Counted from the stretch's first letter, positions 1 through 5,656 are shown. The stretch: 6,465 nt of DNA from an uncultured Clostridia bacterium (GCA_904420265.1 CAJFUU010000163.1:1-6465), one strand, 5' to 3'. The notes: generated by a model not told the origin, from the letters alone. A program made the numbers and translations.

Positions 1-331
1 ACATCAAATAATCAAAAAAATGAGGTATCAAATTTATGAAGCAAAATCCGTTAAACACGATGCCCAACAACGAGTGGGAATAATTGACGGTTTTGCCCCG
101 CGAGGCTCTGCATGCCAGGGCCTGTGGGGCTTTAGGCCTGAGAAAGTTATATCGAGACGCGCGAACTTGCGGTCGCCATCAACAACCCTTTTATCGCTTG
201 ACGGCTCTCAATCGGAACAAAGCGTTGGCCGGCTTTATGCGGCTTTCGCTATAAAAAGAATACCCGCGAGCGTGTTTTGCTCTAATATGCTGACCTTGCA
301 CTTTTCTGCGCAAAACTTCACCGGCAAAATT
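1..331. other. Unassigned region upstream of AraC-type regulator
   Basis: I see no gene I can support here. A plus-strand open frame runs from 20 to 391, but it reads straight through the terminator at 332-365, has a low-complexity Arg/Ser-rich composition and resembles no family I know. A 15-codon frame at 36-80 follows a GAGGT sequence at a workable distance and would encode a short hydrophilic peptide; this is too little to call a gene. The region looks less GC-rich than the genes further on. It may hold the 3' untranslated part of an upstream transcript ending at the hairpin. No tRNA or riboswitch consensus could be matched. Confidence 0.5.
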
Positions 332-365
332 AAAAGCGCGCCGCGGTGGAAAAGCGGCGCGTTTT
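332..365 (+). terminator. Rho-independent terminator upstream of AraC gene
   Basis: A perfect 8-bp GC stem, CGCGCCGC (337-344) with GCGGCGCG (354-361), encloses a 9-nt loop and is followed by TTTT (362-365). An A-run at 332-335 could extend the stem across a bulged G. It probably ends a transcript entering from the left edge and insulates the AraC-type gene. The T-run is short, so efficiency is uncertain. Confidence 0.7.
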
Positions 366-375
366 CCGCTATAAT
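347..375 (+). promoter_or_regulatory. Probable sigma-70 promoter of the AraC-type gene
   Basis: A perfect -10 hexamer TATAAT lies at 370-375, with TGGAAA (4 of 6 matches to TTGACA) 17 bp upstream at 347-352. The -35 element falls in the loop and the spacer covers the 3' arm of the upstream terminator hairpin. The predicted start is near 382, leaving only about 11 nt of leader before the ATG at 393. Confidence 0.55.
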
Positions 376-392
376 AAACGCAGTGAGGTGAA

Positions 393-1349
393 ATGAAGAA
401 AACCCTGCAAAAAATTCAAAGCGCTGTGCGCGACCTTCCGCTTGCCGAAGGCAGAAACGAAACAGACGTCCCATTTGTAACGGCGTGGCGCTGCACGGGC
501 AAAGAAATCCCCATGCCGGATGGAGAAAATCCCTATATTTATATTGTCCTTGACGGCCTGCTCAGGCTCTATACGCCTTCTGGAATCATGGATTATATGG
601 CGGGTCAATACTCCATATCCAAAATTGACACGCCGCTGGCCGGCACAGTTCTGGCGTTTTCAGACAGGCGTGATTTTTTGGCGCTCTGCGTAGAATTTAC
701 CGCGAGCGACGTAATATCGACGGTTCTTGACCTGGATAATGATTTGACAGAGCGCATTGCCAATGGCGACATGCAACAGCAGGCGATGCTTGCGGCGGAT
801 GCGGCCGTTTCCGCGTCTGTATACAGGCTGCTTTGCGCAATGCGGCAGGCTGTCCGTTCCGAGTTTTTGCGCAGGAACATTCTGCGCGAAATAATTTGCT
901 GCGTCCTTTGCGGTTCATGCGGCAGGCAGCTTTTGCAGAGCGTTGCCAATATCGGTTCGGTCGAAGAGATTTATGAGGTCAACCGCTGGATAAAGGAAAA
1001 TTTCCGCGATTCCTTTACGGTGGAGGCACTGGCGGAGCGCAAGAACATGAGCGTTTCGCAATTTCCTCAAAAGTTCAAAAGCGCCGTAGGCATGGGGCCG
1101 CTGCAATGCCAGAAACGCCTGCGGCTTACCGAAGCCCGGCGTTTGATGCTTGAGGAAGACAAAAATGTGACGCAAGCGTCCATTGCGGTGGGCTGTGAGA
1201 GCCTTTCGCAGTTTATTTGTGACTACCGAAGAATGTTCGGCACGGCGCCAAAGGAAGACATTCTCGGCATTCAAAGGCGTTTGCAGGAATGTGCAGGTTT
1301 TTTGGAGAAACAGGCAAGGGGCGCAGGCGACGCCTCTGATATACTTTGA
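393..1349 (+). CDS. AraC family transcriptional regulator (AraC_N, YqhC-like)
   Basis: This is a 318-residue cytoplasmic DNA-binding regulator. Residues about 45-120 match the AraC_N ligand-binding domain: a beta-rich stretch with IVLDGLLRLY, the DYMAGQYSISKIDTPLAG segment (the usual Y-PGQY...D-PV-G pattern) and FLALCVEF. Residues about 192-288 form the paired helix-turn-helix domain, with MSVSQFPQKFKS as first recognition region, GPLQCQKRLRLTEARRLML as linker helix, and AVGCESLSQFICDYRRMFG as second unit. The usual GYES is GCES here. The domain order is that of E. coli YqhC, an aldehyde-responsive regulator, but the ligand here is unknown. The ATG at 393 follows GAGGTGA (385-391) closely; the core-to-start spacing is short, about 4 nt. 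A tail of about 28 residues follows the HTH. Its stop overlaps an ATG (TGATG, 1347-1351), and the heme-binding-type gene follows in another frame, suggesting co-transcription and possible control of that gene. Confidence 0.93.
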   Translation: MKKTLQKIQSAVRDLPLAEGRNETDVPFVTAWRCTGKEIPMPDGENPYIYIVLDGLLRLYTPSGIMDYMAGQYSISKIDTPLAGTVLAFSDRRDFLALCVEFTASDVISTVLDLDNDLTERIANGDMQQQAMLAADAAVSASVYRLLCAMRQAVRSEFLRRNILREIICCVLCGSCGRQLLQSVANIGSVEEIYEVNRWIKENFRDSFTVEALAERKNMSVSQFPQKFKSAVGMGPLQCQKRLRLTEARRLMLEEDKNVTQASIAVGCESLSQFICDYRRMFGTAPKEDILGIQRRLQECAGFLEKQARGAGDASDIL

Positions 1350-1806
1350 TGGACGCGGGGCAAACGCGTCAATCCAAGGACAGGAGGAACTTCAAACGAT
1401 TCTTACGGATGAACTGTGCGATCGCCTCTGCGCCGCGGCAAGGGAAAAGAGCAGGAAAACCGGCATCGACATCCGCTTTGCAATCTGCGATGAAAACAGC
1501 CTGCCGCGAGTATACCGCCGCTATGGCGAAGCGCTCGTGCTGAGCATTACGCTTGTGCCCGGAAAAGCTTACACGGCCGCCGTTACGCAGTGCAAAACAA
1601 AGGATGTCGCCGCCGCGGCCGCGGAAGGCGCCCCTTTGATGGCCATTCAAAGCAACGACCCAAAAATCACGCTTGTGGCCGGCGGCTACCCGTTGTTTGC
1701 CGGCGGAAAGATTGCCGGCGGCATTGGCGTGGGCGGCGGAACGGAGAAGCAGGATTGCGAAATCGCGGAATATGTGGTATCCGTCTTTGAAAAACTGGCG
1801 GGTTAA
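1291..1806 (+). CDS. GlcG/HbpS family heme-binding protein (DUF336)
   Basis: This is a small single-domain protein of the GlcG/HbpS family (PF03928), whose members bind or degrade heme or occur as the C-terminal part of PduO. Similarity is convincing from about position 1390 onward: an initial helix (DELCDRLCAAAREK), IRFAICDENSLP (usual IAVVD-G-L), a KAYTAA segment, and a glycine-rich C-terminus with GGYPLF, GGIGVGGGT and KQDCEIAE, matching the family pattern GAIGVSG...EQD..IA. The start is uncertain. No ATG lies in frame near the conserved region. The nearest ordinary start is GTG 1291, used here (171 residues, 59-nt overlap with the AraC gene) but without a good ribosome site. The AGGAGG at 1382-1387 points instead to a non-standard ATT at 1399, giving 135 residues, close to GlcG's usual length. 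A sequencing indel after the ATG at 1349 is another explanation. Its partner gene is probably the AraC-type regulator just upstream. I cannot tell its substrate. Confidence 0.82.
   Translation: MQVFWRNRQGAQATPLIYFDGRGANASIQGQEELQTILTDELCDRLCAAAREKSRKTGIDIRFAICDENSLPRVYRRYGEALVLSITLVPGKAYTAAVTQCKTKDVAAAAAEGAPLMAIQSNDPKITLVAGGYPLFAGGKIAGGIGVGGGTEKQDCEIAEYVVSVFEKLAG
1382..1387 (+). promoter_or_regulatory. AGGAGG ribosome binding site without a standard start
   Basis: A perfect Shine-Dalgarno core lies inside the open frame of the heme-binding-type protein. Within 5-12 nt downstream there is no ATG, GTG or TTG in that frame; the only near-cognate codon is ATT at 1399, 11 nt away. The site may be chance (it encodes Gln-Glu-Glu), or it may mark the true start of a rare ATT-initiated gene. 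Confidence 0.4.
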
Positions 1807-1850
1807 CCCCAAATGCGGTCGCCCCGCAGCGCTTTTGGAGAAGCAAGTAT

Positions 1851-1881
1851 AATCGGCCCGCGCCTTTTGGCCGGGCCGATT
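1851..1881. terminator. Strong hairpin between convergent genes
   Basis: AATCGGCCCG (1851-1860) pairs perfectly with CGGGCCGATT (1872-1881), and an inner GCC-TTTT-GGC (1862-1871) extends the stem across one bulged C. It lies in the gap between two converging genes. Neither side has a T-run, so it may be a weak terminator, or it may stabilise a transcript end. Confidence 0.5.
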
Positions 1882-1912
1882 GCGTCTGCCATAAGCGCGT
1901 TATGAGGGGAAA

Positions 1913-1941
1913 CCGCCTTCTGACAGGGAGGCGGGTCTTTT
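1913..1941. terminator. Bidirectional terminator candidate
   Basis: CCGCCT (1913-1918) pairs with AGGCGG (1929-1934) around a 10-nt loop. On the plus strand it is followed by TCTTTT (1936-1941) and could end the AraC/heme-binding transcript. On the minus strand it is followed by TTTCCCC, just after the sensor kinase stop codon. The plus-strand tail overlaps the kinase stop. The stem is short, so confidence is moderate. Confidence 0.5.
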
Positions 1942-3205
1942 AAAAGGCGACGCGCAGGTAGAACCAACCGTTTTTCAAGCCGCAGGAGGGCAGAGCGCCG
2001 TTTTTTTCGCAGAAAGAGCGTATCGAGCGCAGGCCCTGGCCGTGACCGTCGTTGCCGCCGCCCGCTGCAGGAAAGCCGTCCGCGTCAAAAACGATCGGAC
2101 CTGCGCAGGGATTGGAGACTTCCAGCATCAGCTTCGGGCGGCTGATGCAATGGCAAACGATTTGCCGCTCGGCCTCCGGCAGCGCCTGGCAAGCGTGTAT
2201 GGCGTTTTCCAAGGCGTTGGCAAACACCGTGGAAAGCGCCGCCGCCTCCACCGGCAGCGGATCCGGGAAAGCGAGGCTGGCTTCCACGCGAATGCCCATG
2301 CGCCGCGCTTGCGTAAAATAAAAGGAGAACACCGCGTTGAGCACCGGGTCGGCGCACCAACGTTCGGGAGCGGTTTCCTCAAGGGCTTCTTGCGCCGCGC
2401 CGATATAAGACAGAAGCGTCTGCCGTTCGCCTGCGCGCGCCAGGCTGGCAATGGTGTTCAGGCGATGGCGCAGGTCGTGTCGTTCAATGCGCAGGGCCTC
2501 TTCCGCGGCGCGGCTGGACTCCATCTGCCGCTGCAGCGCCGCAAGCTGCACGGCGAACATTTCGGCGTTGTGGCGGTTTTCCATTTCCCGGTGGATGCTG
2601 GAAAACAGCGTGACAATCAAGGCGTAAAACAGCATAAGCAGCAGCGAAATCGTCGGTTTAAGAATGGTGGCGTGCGCCGTTTCGCCCACATATTCAGGAA
2701 TCAGATAGATTACCAGCACATAGTACAGGGCGATGCCTACGCACATTAACCACCAGCCGCCATGCAGGTGGTTGAGCACCTGCAAATACAGCGGCCGCAG
2801 GCAGCGCAGCAAAAACAGCACCATCAGCGTCGAGAATACGGCATAGCTGAGAATCAACACCCAGAGTTGGCCGCCGGAAAAATAGTAAAGCAGCGCGCTC
2901 AGGTGTTGAACCAACGTGCAGAAAAACACGCCGGAGAGCAGTTGAAACACGAGCTGCCACCCGCGCGTACGGCTGATAAAACTCAGCGCCAGCAACGCCG
3001 GCAGGTGGTTGGTAAACGTATAAAGGCGCAGAAACCGCTCTTCCCCTACGGCGCGATAGAGAAAAACGTCCGAGATCATCAAAACCAGGGCGACGCCGTA
3101 GACAAACAGGCAAGTGCGCCGCCGCGAATAGCGGCTTTCAAGGAAAAGGAACGCCAACGTCATGCCCAACAGGGTATGGTAGAGGAGAACGGCAAGGCTC
3201 ACCAT
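1940..3205 (-). CDS. GHKL sensor histidine kinase (Agr/VirS-like)
   Basis: This is a 421-residue membrane sensor kinase, expected to phosphorylate the LytTR regulator encoded just upstream. The N-terminal 205 residues contain about seven hydrophobic segments (roughly 3-22, 31-50, 64-78, 84-108, 114-134, 150-170, 184-203), the polytopic arrangement of AgrC-type receptors. Residues about 205-240 look like a coiled-coil dimer helix. The H-box is RHDLRH, with candidate phospho-acceptor His243. The ATPase domain shows the N-box NALENAIHAC (Asn330, Asn334) and the G-box GHGQGLRSI (387-395). A separate D-box is not obvious, as is usual in this class. The ATG at 3205 was chosen because it overlaps the regulator's stop by 7 nt (translational coupling) and because upstream sequence in this frame is regulator-antisense-like and non-hydrophobic. 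Known relatives sense cyclic or linear peptides; the signal here is unknown. Confidence 0.9.
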   Translation of the reverse strand: MVSLAVLLYHTLLGMTLAFLFLESRYSRRRTCLFVYGVALVLMISDVFLYRAVGEERFLRLYTFTNHLPALLALSFISRTRGWQLVFQLLSGVFFCTLVQHLSALLYYFSGGQLWVLILSYAVFSTLMVLFLLRCLRPLYLQVLNHLHGGWWLMCVGIALYYVLVIYLIPEYVGETAHATILKPTISLLLMLFYALIVTLFSSIHREMENRHNAEMFAVQLAALQRQMESSRAAEEALRIERHDLRHRLNTIASLARAGERQTLLSYIGAAQEALEETAPERWCADPVLNAVFSFYFTQARRMGIRVEASLAFPDPLPVEAAALSTVFANALENAIHACQALPEAERQIVCHCISRPKLMLEVSNPCAGPIVFDADGFPAAGGGNDGHGQGLRSIRSFCEKNGALPSCGLKNGWFYLRVAF

Positions 3206-3939
3206 TTTTTGTCCGCCTCCAGCCAATAGTCCATCCAGGCGCGCTTGATCTGCGGGCCAAGACGGCGGGGAATGGGCACGCGGGTTGCGTCGTCCATGAC
3301 TGCCGCGGTCTGCTCTACGGCGGCAACATGGCGCAGGTTGACCGCGAAGCTGGCGCCGCACAGCAGGAAACACCTGCTCGCCAAAAGCGGCGTGGCCGCC
3401 TCCCGGAAAGACGTGCGCAAACTGACGCTGAATACAGTCCGCCCACCGGTACAGTGGTAACCCATGGAGCGCTGCACGCGTTCCACGTAGATAATCTCTT
3501 GCAGGGAAATGCGCTCGGCTCCGGTGGAAGTGTGGACGACGACGCATTGGGAACGCGTCTGCGCCAAACGCCCAAGCGCGCGCTCCAGAACCGCAAAAAG
3601 CCGGTCGCTTTCCACGGGTTTGAGCAAATAGAAAAACGCCTGCGCCTGATAGGACTCTACGGCATGCTCCCGCGAGGCGCTCAAATAAATAATTTCGCCC
3701 TCGTCGCCCATCTCACGCAGGCGCAGCCCCACGTCAATCCCACTCAGGCCAGGCATCAGAACGTCAAGCAGATAGAGGTCAAAGCTCTCCTGCTGCGCGC
3801 TGTCAAGCAGACGCTCGCCCGAAGCAAACCGGCAAACGCGCAGGCGGATTTCGGGATGTTGCGCGCCGTAGGCGTCCAGCAGAGAGGCGATATGCGCCAG
3901 TTGCGCTTCGTCATCGTCGCATAGTGCAACGCTTACCAT
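3199..3939 (-). CDS. LytTR family DNA-binding response regulator
   Basis: This is a 246-residue two-component output protein. The receiver domain (1-122) has the acidic pair Asp8/Asp9, phospho-acceptor Asp59 in LYLLDVLMPG, Ser87 in the switch position and Lys107 in LLKP, so all catalytic positions are present. The C-terminal half (about 133-240) is a LytTR domain, with ISLQEIIYVE near its start, a typical RTSFREA segment, and the FLLCGASFAVNLRHV portion (usual F-R-H-S-IVN). Related proteins (AgrA, VirR, ComE) bind pairs of short direct repeats. Initiation at ATG 3939 is supported by AGGAGG at 3949-3954, 9 nt upstream; a longer frame to 4053 would cover the promoter and is unlikely. It is first in a two-gene operon with the sensor kinase and divergent from a diguanylate cyclase. 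Its own leader carries exact direct repeats that it might bind. Confidence 0.93.
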   Translation of the reverse strand: MVSVALCDDDEAQLAHIASLLDAYGAQHPEIRLRVCRFASGERLLDSAQQESFDLYLLDVLMPGLSGIDVGLRLREMGDEGEIIYLSASREHAVESYQAQAFFYLLKPVESDRLFAVLERALGRLAQTRSQCVVVHTSTGAERISLQEIIYVERVQRSMGYHCTGGRTVFSVSLRTSFREAATPLLASRCFLLCGASFAVNLRHVAAVEQTAAVMDDATRVPIPRRLGPQIKRAWMDYWLEADKKW

Positions 3940-3963
3940 ATATTTCGACCTCCTTTTGCGCCA

Positions 3964-3996
3964 TGCGCCAATTTTTTGCAGCTTTGCGCCAATTTT
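3964..3996. repeat. Two exact 12-bp direct repeats, 21-bp pitch (candidate operator)
   Basis: TGCGCCAATTTT occurs exactly at 3964-3975 and again at 3985-3996. Start-to-start distance is 21 bp, about two helical turns, the spacing typical of paired LytTR sites. A partial copy (TGCGCCA) lies at 3957, and TGCGCA recurs at 3996 and 4011. The repeats do not match the published LytTR nine-mer consensus well; the best match to that is AACGTTATG at 4004-4012 (8 of 9). They sit in the regulator's 5' leader and at about -78 to -46 of the divergent cyclase promoter. Confidence 0.55.
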
Positions 3997-4007
3997 GCGC
4001 AAAAACG

Positions 4008-4035
4008 TTATGCGCAACGATTCGTAGGGTATAAT
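4008..4035 (+). promoter_or_regulatory. Candidate activator-dependent promoter of the diguanylate cyclase
   Basis: A perfect TATAAT lies at 4030-4035 on the plus strand, with no good -35: the sequence 16 bp upstream is TTATGC (4008-4013). The start would be near 4042, leaving a 116-nt leader. A good -10 with a poor -35 and repeats at about -78 to -46 is the usual layout of a LytTR-activated promoter. The -10 elements of the two opposing promoters lie 1 bp apart. Confidence 0.45.
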
Positions 4036-4036
4036 A

Positions 4037-4066
4037 AATATAGCATGATTCAATTTATGCTGTCAA
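4037..4066 (-). promoter_or_regulatory. Strong promoter of the response regulator/kinase operon
   Basis: Reading the minus strand, TTGACA (4066-4061) is a perfect -35, followed after 18 bp by TATATT (4042-4037; 5 of 6), with TGC directly before the -10 as an extended -10 element. The predicted start is near 4030, giving a leader of about 90 nt to the ATG at 3939. An inverted repeat AGCAT/ATGCT (4042-4046 and 4057-4061) spans the spacer and may be an operator. Confidence 0.7.
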
Positions 4067-4157
4067 TCGGGCGGCTGTTTATTTTTGTGCGCGAATGCGC
4101 AATGAAAACACAGACCCGTCGCCATGTTCTGGCGCATGCGGGGGTGGAGGAGCAGCA

Positions 4158-5321
4158 ATGCAAAAGAAACTTTCAGAGTTTTTGCGCATTCCGTCGGAGA
4201 TTCGCGAAGCGTTCTGGAAAGATTCGGTGCAAAAAAATACCCTGTCTCTATTGGTAATCTGCATCATGGTCTTCGGCATGGAACTTTTCAACATTGCGCG
4301 CGTGTTGTTCATGTCCAATTCCGGGCTGGGCACGGCCAACAACCGCCTTTATTTTGGCATGTACTGCGCGCTGCTGCTTGCCGCCGCCGCTTATCTGATT
4401 TTGAACAGATTGATGCGTGAAGCGCCTGCGCGCAAACGCTGGGCGCTGCAATACGGCACGGCGCTGTTTATGCTTTTGTGGCATGTATGCATCAATGCCT
4501 ACGATCTCAGCCGTGAGGCGGACGGCGAAATCGCCATTTATACGACCGCCATGCTTGGCATTGCCGTTTTTATCCAGATGCCGGGCGCGTTTGGCCTTCT
4601 CAGTTATGGACTTGGTTATGCGGTTTTTATGCTGCTGGCCGCGCTCAATCTCTCCAGCGGCACCTTGCTCAATCTGACGTTTACCACCATCGTGGCGCTG
4701 GCCATAGCCCTGACGCGCTGCCGCCATGCGGTTATTATGCTCATGCAGCGCCGGGAGATCGACCTTATCAATCGCCGCCTGCAGTCTTTGCTGCAGAAGG
4801 ACCCGCTTACGGAAGTGCTCAACAAAACGGCGTTTGCGGAAAATGTCGAAACGGTTTTGCGCCAAGCGGATGAGAGCGGGGCGACGATGCTGATGCTGGA
4901 TTTGGACGATTTCAAGGCCGTCAACGACCGCCATGGCCATCCCTGCGGCGATTTTGTGCTGCGGGAAACGGCGCGCATGTTGCGCAGCGCCCTCCCGGCG
5001 GAGGCGCATGTGGGACGCATCGGCGGGGATGAGTTCGCCGCTGTGCTGCGCGGAGACGGCGTCGCGGCGCTGGAAAGCGCCGGCCGTGCGTTGATCGACG
5101 CCCTTTCGCGGCTTACCTGGCAGGGCGAGACAATCGGCGTGCAATGCAGCGTGGGAATTTGCCGGGCCGCGCAAAGCGGCGCAACCTATGACCAGCTTTA
5201 CCGGGAAGTGGACAGCGTGCTCTATGAGGCCAAGCGCGACGGTAAGGGGCAGTGCCGTACGGGCGATTTTGCTCCAGTTGTATCGGAAAAGGCCGCGTCC
5301 AACATGCAAGCGGGCCTTTGA
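4158..5321 (+). CDS. Membrane diguanylate cyclase (GGDEF domain)
   Basis: This 387-residue protein is predicted to make c-di-GMP from two GTP at the inner face of the membrane. The N-terminal half has about six hydrophobic segments (roughly 29-48, 66-83, 97-113, 127-145, 147-166, 169-187) with no recognised sensor family. A short linker (190-212) leads to the GGDEF domain, which begins at DPLTEVLNKTAF (usual DxLTGLxNR). Mg/GTP residues are visible in LDLDDFKAVND (247-257), and the active-site loop GGDEF is intact at 289-293. The RxxD product-inhibition site expected just upstream is replaced by PAEA (280-283). The C-terminal CSVGI and YEAKRDGK motifs complete the domain. The ATG at 4158 was chosen for GGAGG at 4146-4150, 7 nt upstream; an in-frame ATG at 4095 lacks such a site and would add a Gly-rich stretch. 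Divergent from a LytTR two-component operon, which may control it. Confidence 0.92.
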   Translation: MQKKLSEFLRIPSEIREAFWKDSVQKNTLSLLVICIMVFGMELFNIARVLFMSNSGLGTANNRLYFGMYCALLLAAAAYLILNRLMREAPARKRWALQYGTALFMLLWHVCINAYDLSREADGEIAIYTTAMLGIAVFIQMPGAFGLLSYGLGYAVFMLLAALNLSSGTLLNLTFTTIVALAIALTRCRHAVIMLMQRREIDLINRRLQSLLQKDPLTEVLNKTAFAENVETVLRQADESGATMLMLDLDDFKAVNDRHGHPCGDFVLRETARMLRSALPAEAHVGRIGGDEFAAVLRGDGVAALESAGRALIDALSRLTWQGETIGVQCSVGICRAAQSGATYDQLYREVDSVLYEAKRDGKGQCRTGDFAPVVSEKAASNMQAGL

Positions 5322-5606
5322 ACGCAGCGCTCTTCCAGCGGGTCTTCTCCTGACGGAAACAGATGCTTATCGCGCTCAGAAAATTATCGGCGCGTCTGAA
5401 GCGGGCCCTATCCGCTCCACATAGGCGCGCCTGGGAAGAAAAAACAGGGAATGCTGGGAGTCGGCGTGCGCCGCCCTGGCATTTTTTGTCTGCAAAAACG
5501 GCCGCAGACGCGCGTAAAAGTGCAAATATAGTCCGATTTTTACGCTCTTTGTCGCCATGGCGAACTTATACAAATAGAAATTTATTTCTTTATTAACATA
5601 AACAAC
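5322..5606. other. Non-coding gap after the cyclase: terminator and leader hairpins
   Basis: No gene is supported between the cyclase stop and the phosphate permease start at 5724; open frames here are short and resemble nothing known. After about 128 nt without recognisable signals comes the terminator at 5450-5487. It is followed by GTCTGC/GCAGAC (5488-5493 with 5504-5509), an 8-bp perfect stem GCGTAAAA/TTTTACGC (5512-5519 with 5538-5545, 18-nt loop), a 12-bp perfect palindrome TCGCCATGGCGA (5552-5563) and an AT-rich 6-2-6 palindrome around 5576-5589. Their roles are unknown. Confidence 0.5.
5450..5487 (+). terminator. Rho-independent terminator of the diguanylate cyclase
   Basis: AATGCTGGG (5450-5458) pairs with CCTGGCATT (5475-5483) with two G-U pairs. 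After a small internal loop, CGGC (5462-5465) pairs with GCCG (5470-5473) around a GTGC tetraloop. A six-T run (5482-5487) follows. An A-run just upstream (5439-5444) means the hairpin could also stop minus-strand transcription. Confidence 0.8.
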
Positions 5607-5630
5607 ACATGAATTTGTGCAAATTCACGT
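5607..5630. promoter_or_regulatory. Palindromic operator candidate upstream of phosphate permease
   Basis: TGAATTTGTGCAAATTCA (5610-5627) is a perfect inverted repeat with 8-bp arms around a central TG. With one mismatch (5609/5628) the arms extend to 5607-5630. Size and symmetry suit a dimeric transcription factor. It lies about 94 bp before the permease ATG and just upstream of a possible -10. I do not recognise the factor, and it does not obviously match a Pho box. Confidence 0.5.
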
Positions 5631-5647
5631 GGAATGCGTAGAAGTTG

Positions 5648-5656
5648 TGCTGTAAT
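5648..5656 (+). promoter_or_regulatory. Possible extended -10 of the permease promoter
   Basis: TGC followed by TGTAAT (5 of 6 to TATAAT) resembles an extended -10 element; no convincing -35 lies 16-18 bp upstream. The start would be near 5663, about 60 nt before the ATG, placing the palindrome at about -56 to -33. Assignment is tentative. Confidence 0.3.

Noticed and set aside
119..175. GGCCTGAGA resembling part of a TPP riboswitch
   Set aside because: The second conserved TPP block (ACCUGAUC followed by GG-UAAU-CC-GCG) is missing and the surrounding helices cannot be formed.
20..391. 123-codon plus-strand open frame before the AraC gene
   Set aside because: It reads through the intrinsic terminator, ends 1 nt before the AraC start, has no good ribosome site and no recognisable domain.
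3206..3547. N-terminal extension of the sensor kinase to 3547
   Set aside because: It is an out-of-frame reading of the regulator gene, hydrophilic and Arg-rich, whereas ATG 3205 starts directly with a membrane helix.
3957..4016. Short TGCGC-type repeats as a CRISPR or iteron array
   Set aside because: Only two full copies, irregular spacing of the partial ones, and no spacer structure or replication gene.
4095..4157. Upstream ATG at 4095 for the cyclase
   Set aside because: The GGAGG at 4146-4150 is ideally placed for ATG 4158, and the extension is a Gly/Ser-rich stretch covering that site.
4045..4257. Plus-strand frame with a hydrophobic start at 4045, a possible AgrD-like peptide
   Set aside because: No ribosome binding site, it starts at about the predicted transcription start, and most of it is an out-of-frame reading of the cyclase gene.
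4248..5309. 353-codon minus-strand open frame opposite the cyclase
   Set aside because: It is antisense to a gene with complete GGDEF motifs, is rich in His/Arg/Gln and shows no domain; it is a GC-rich shadow frame.
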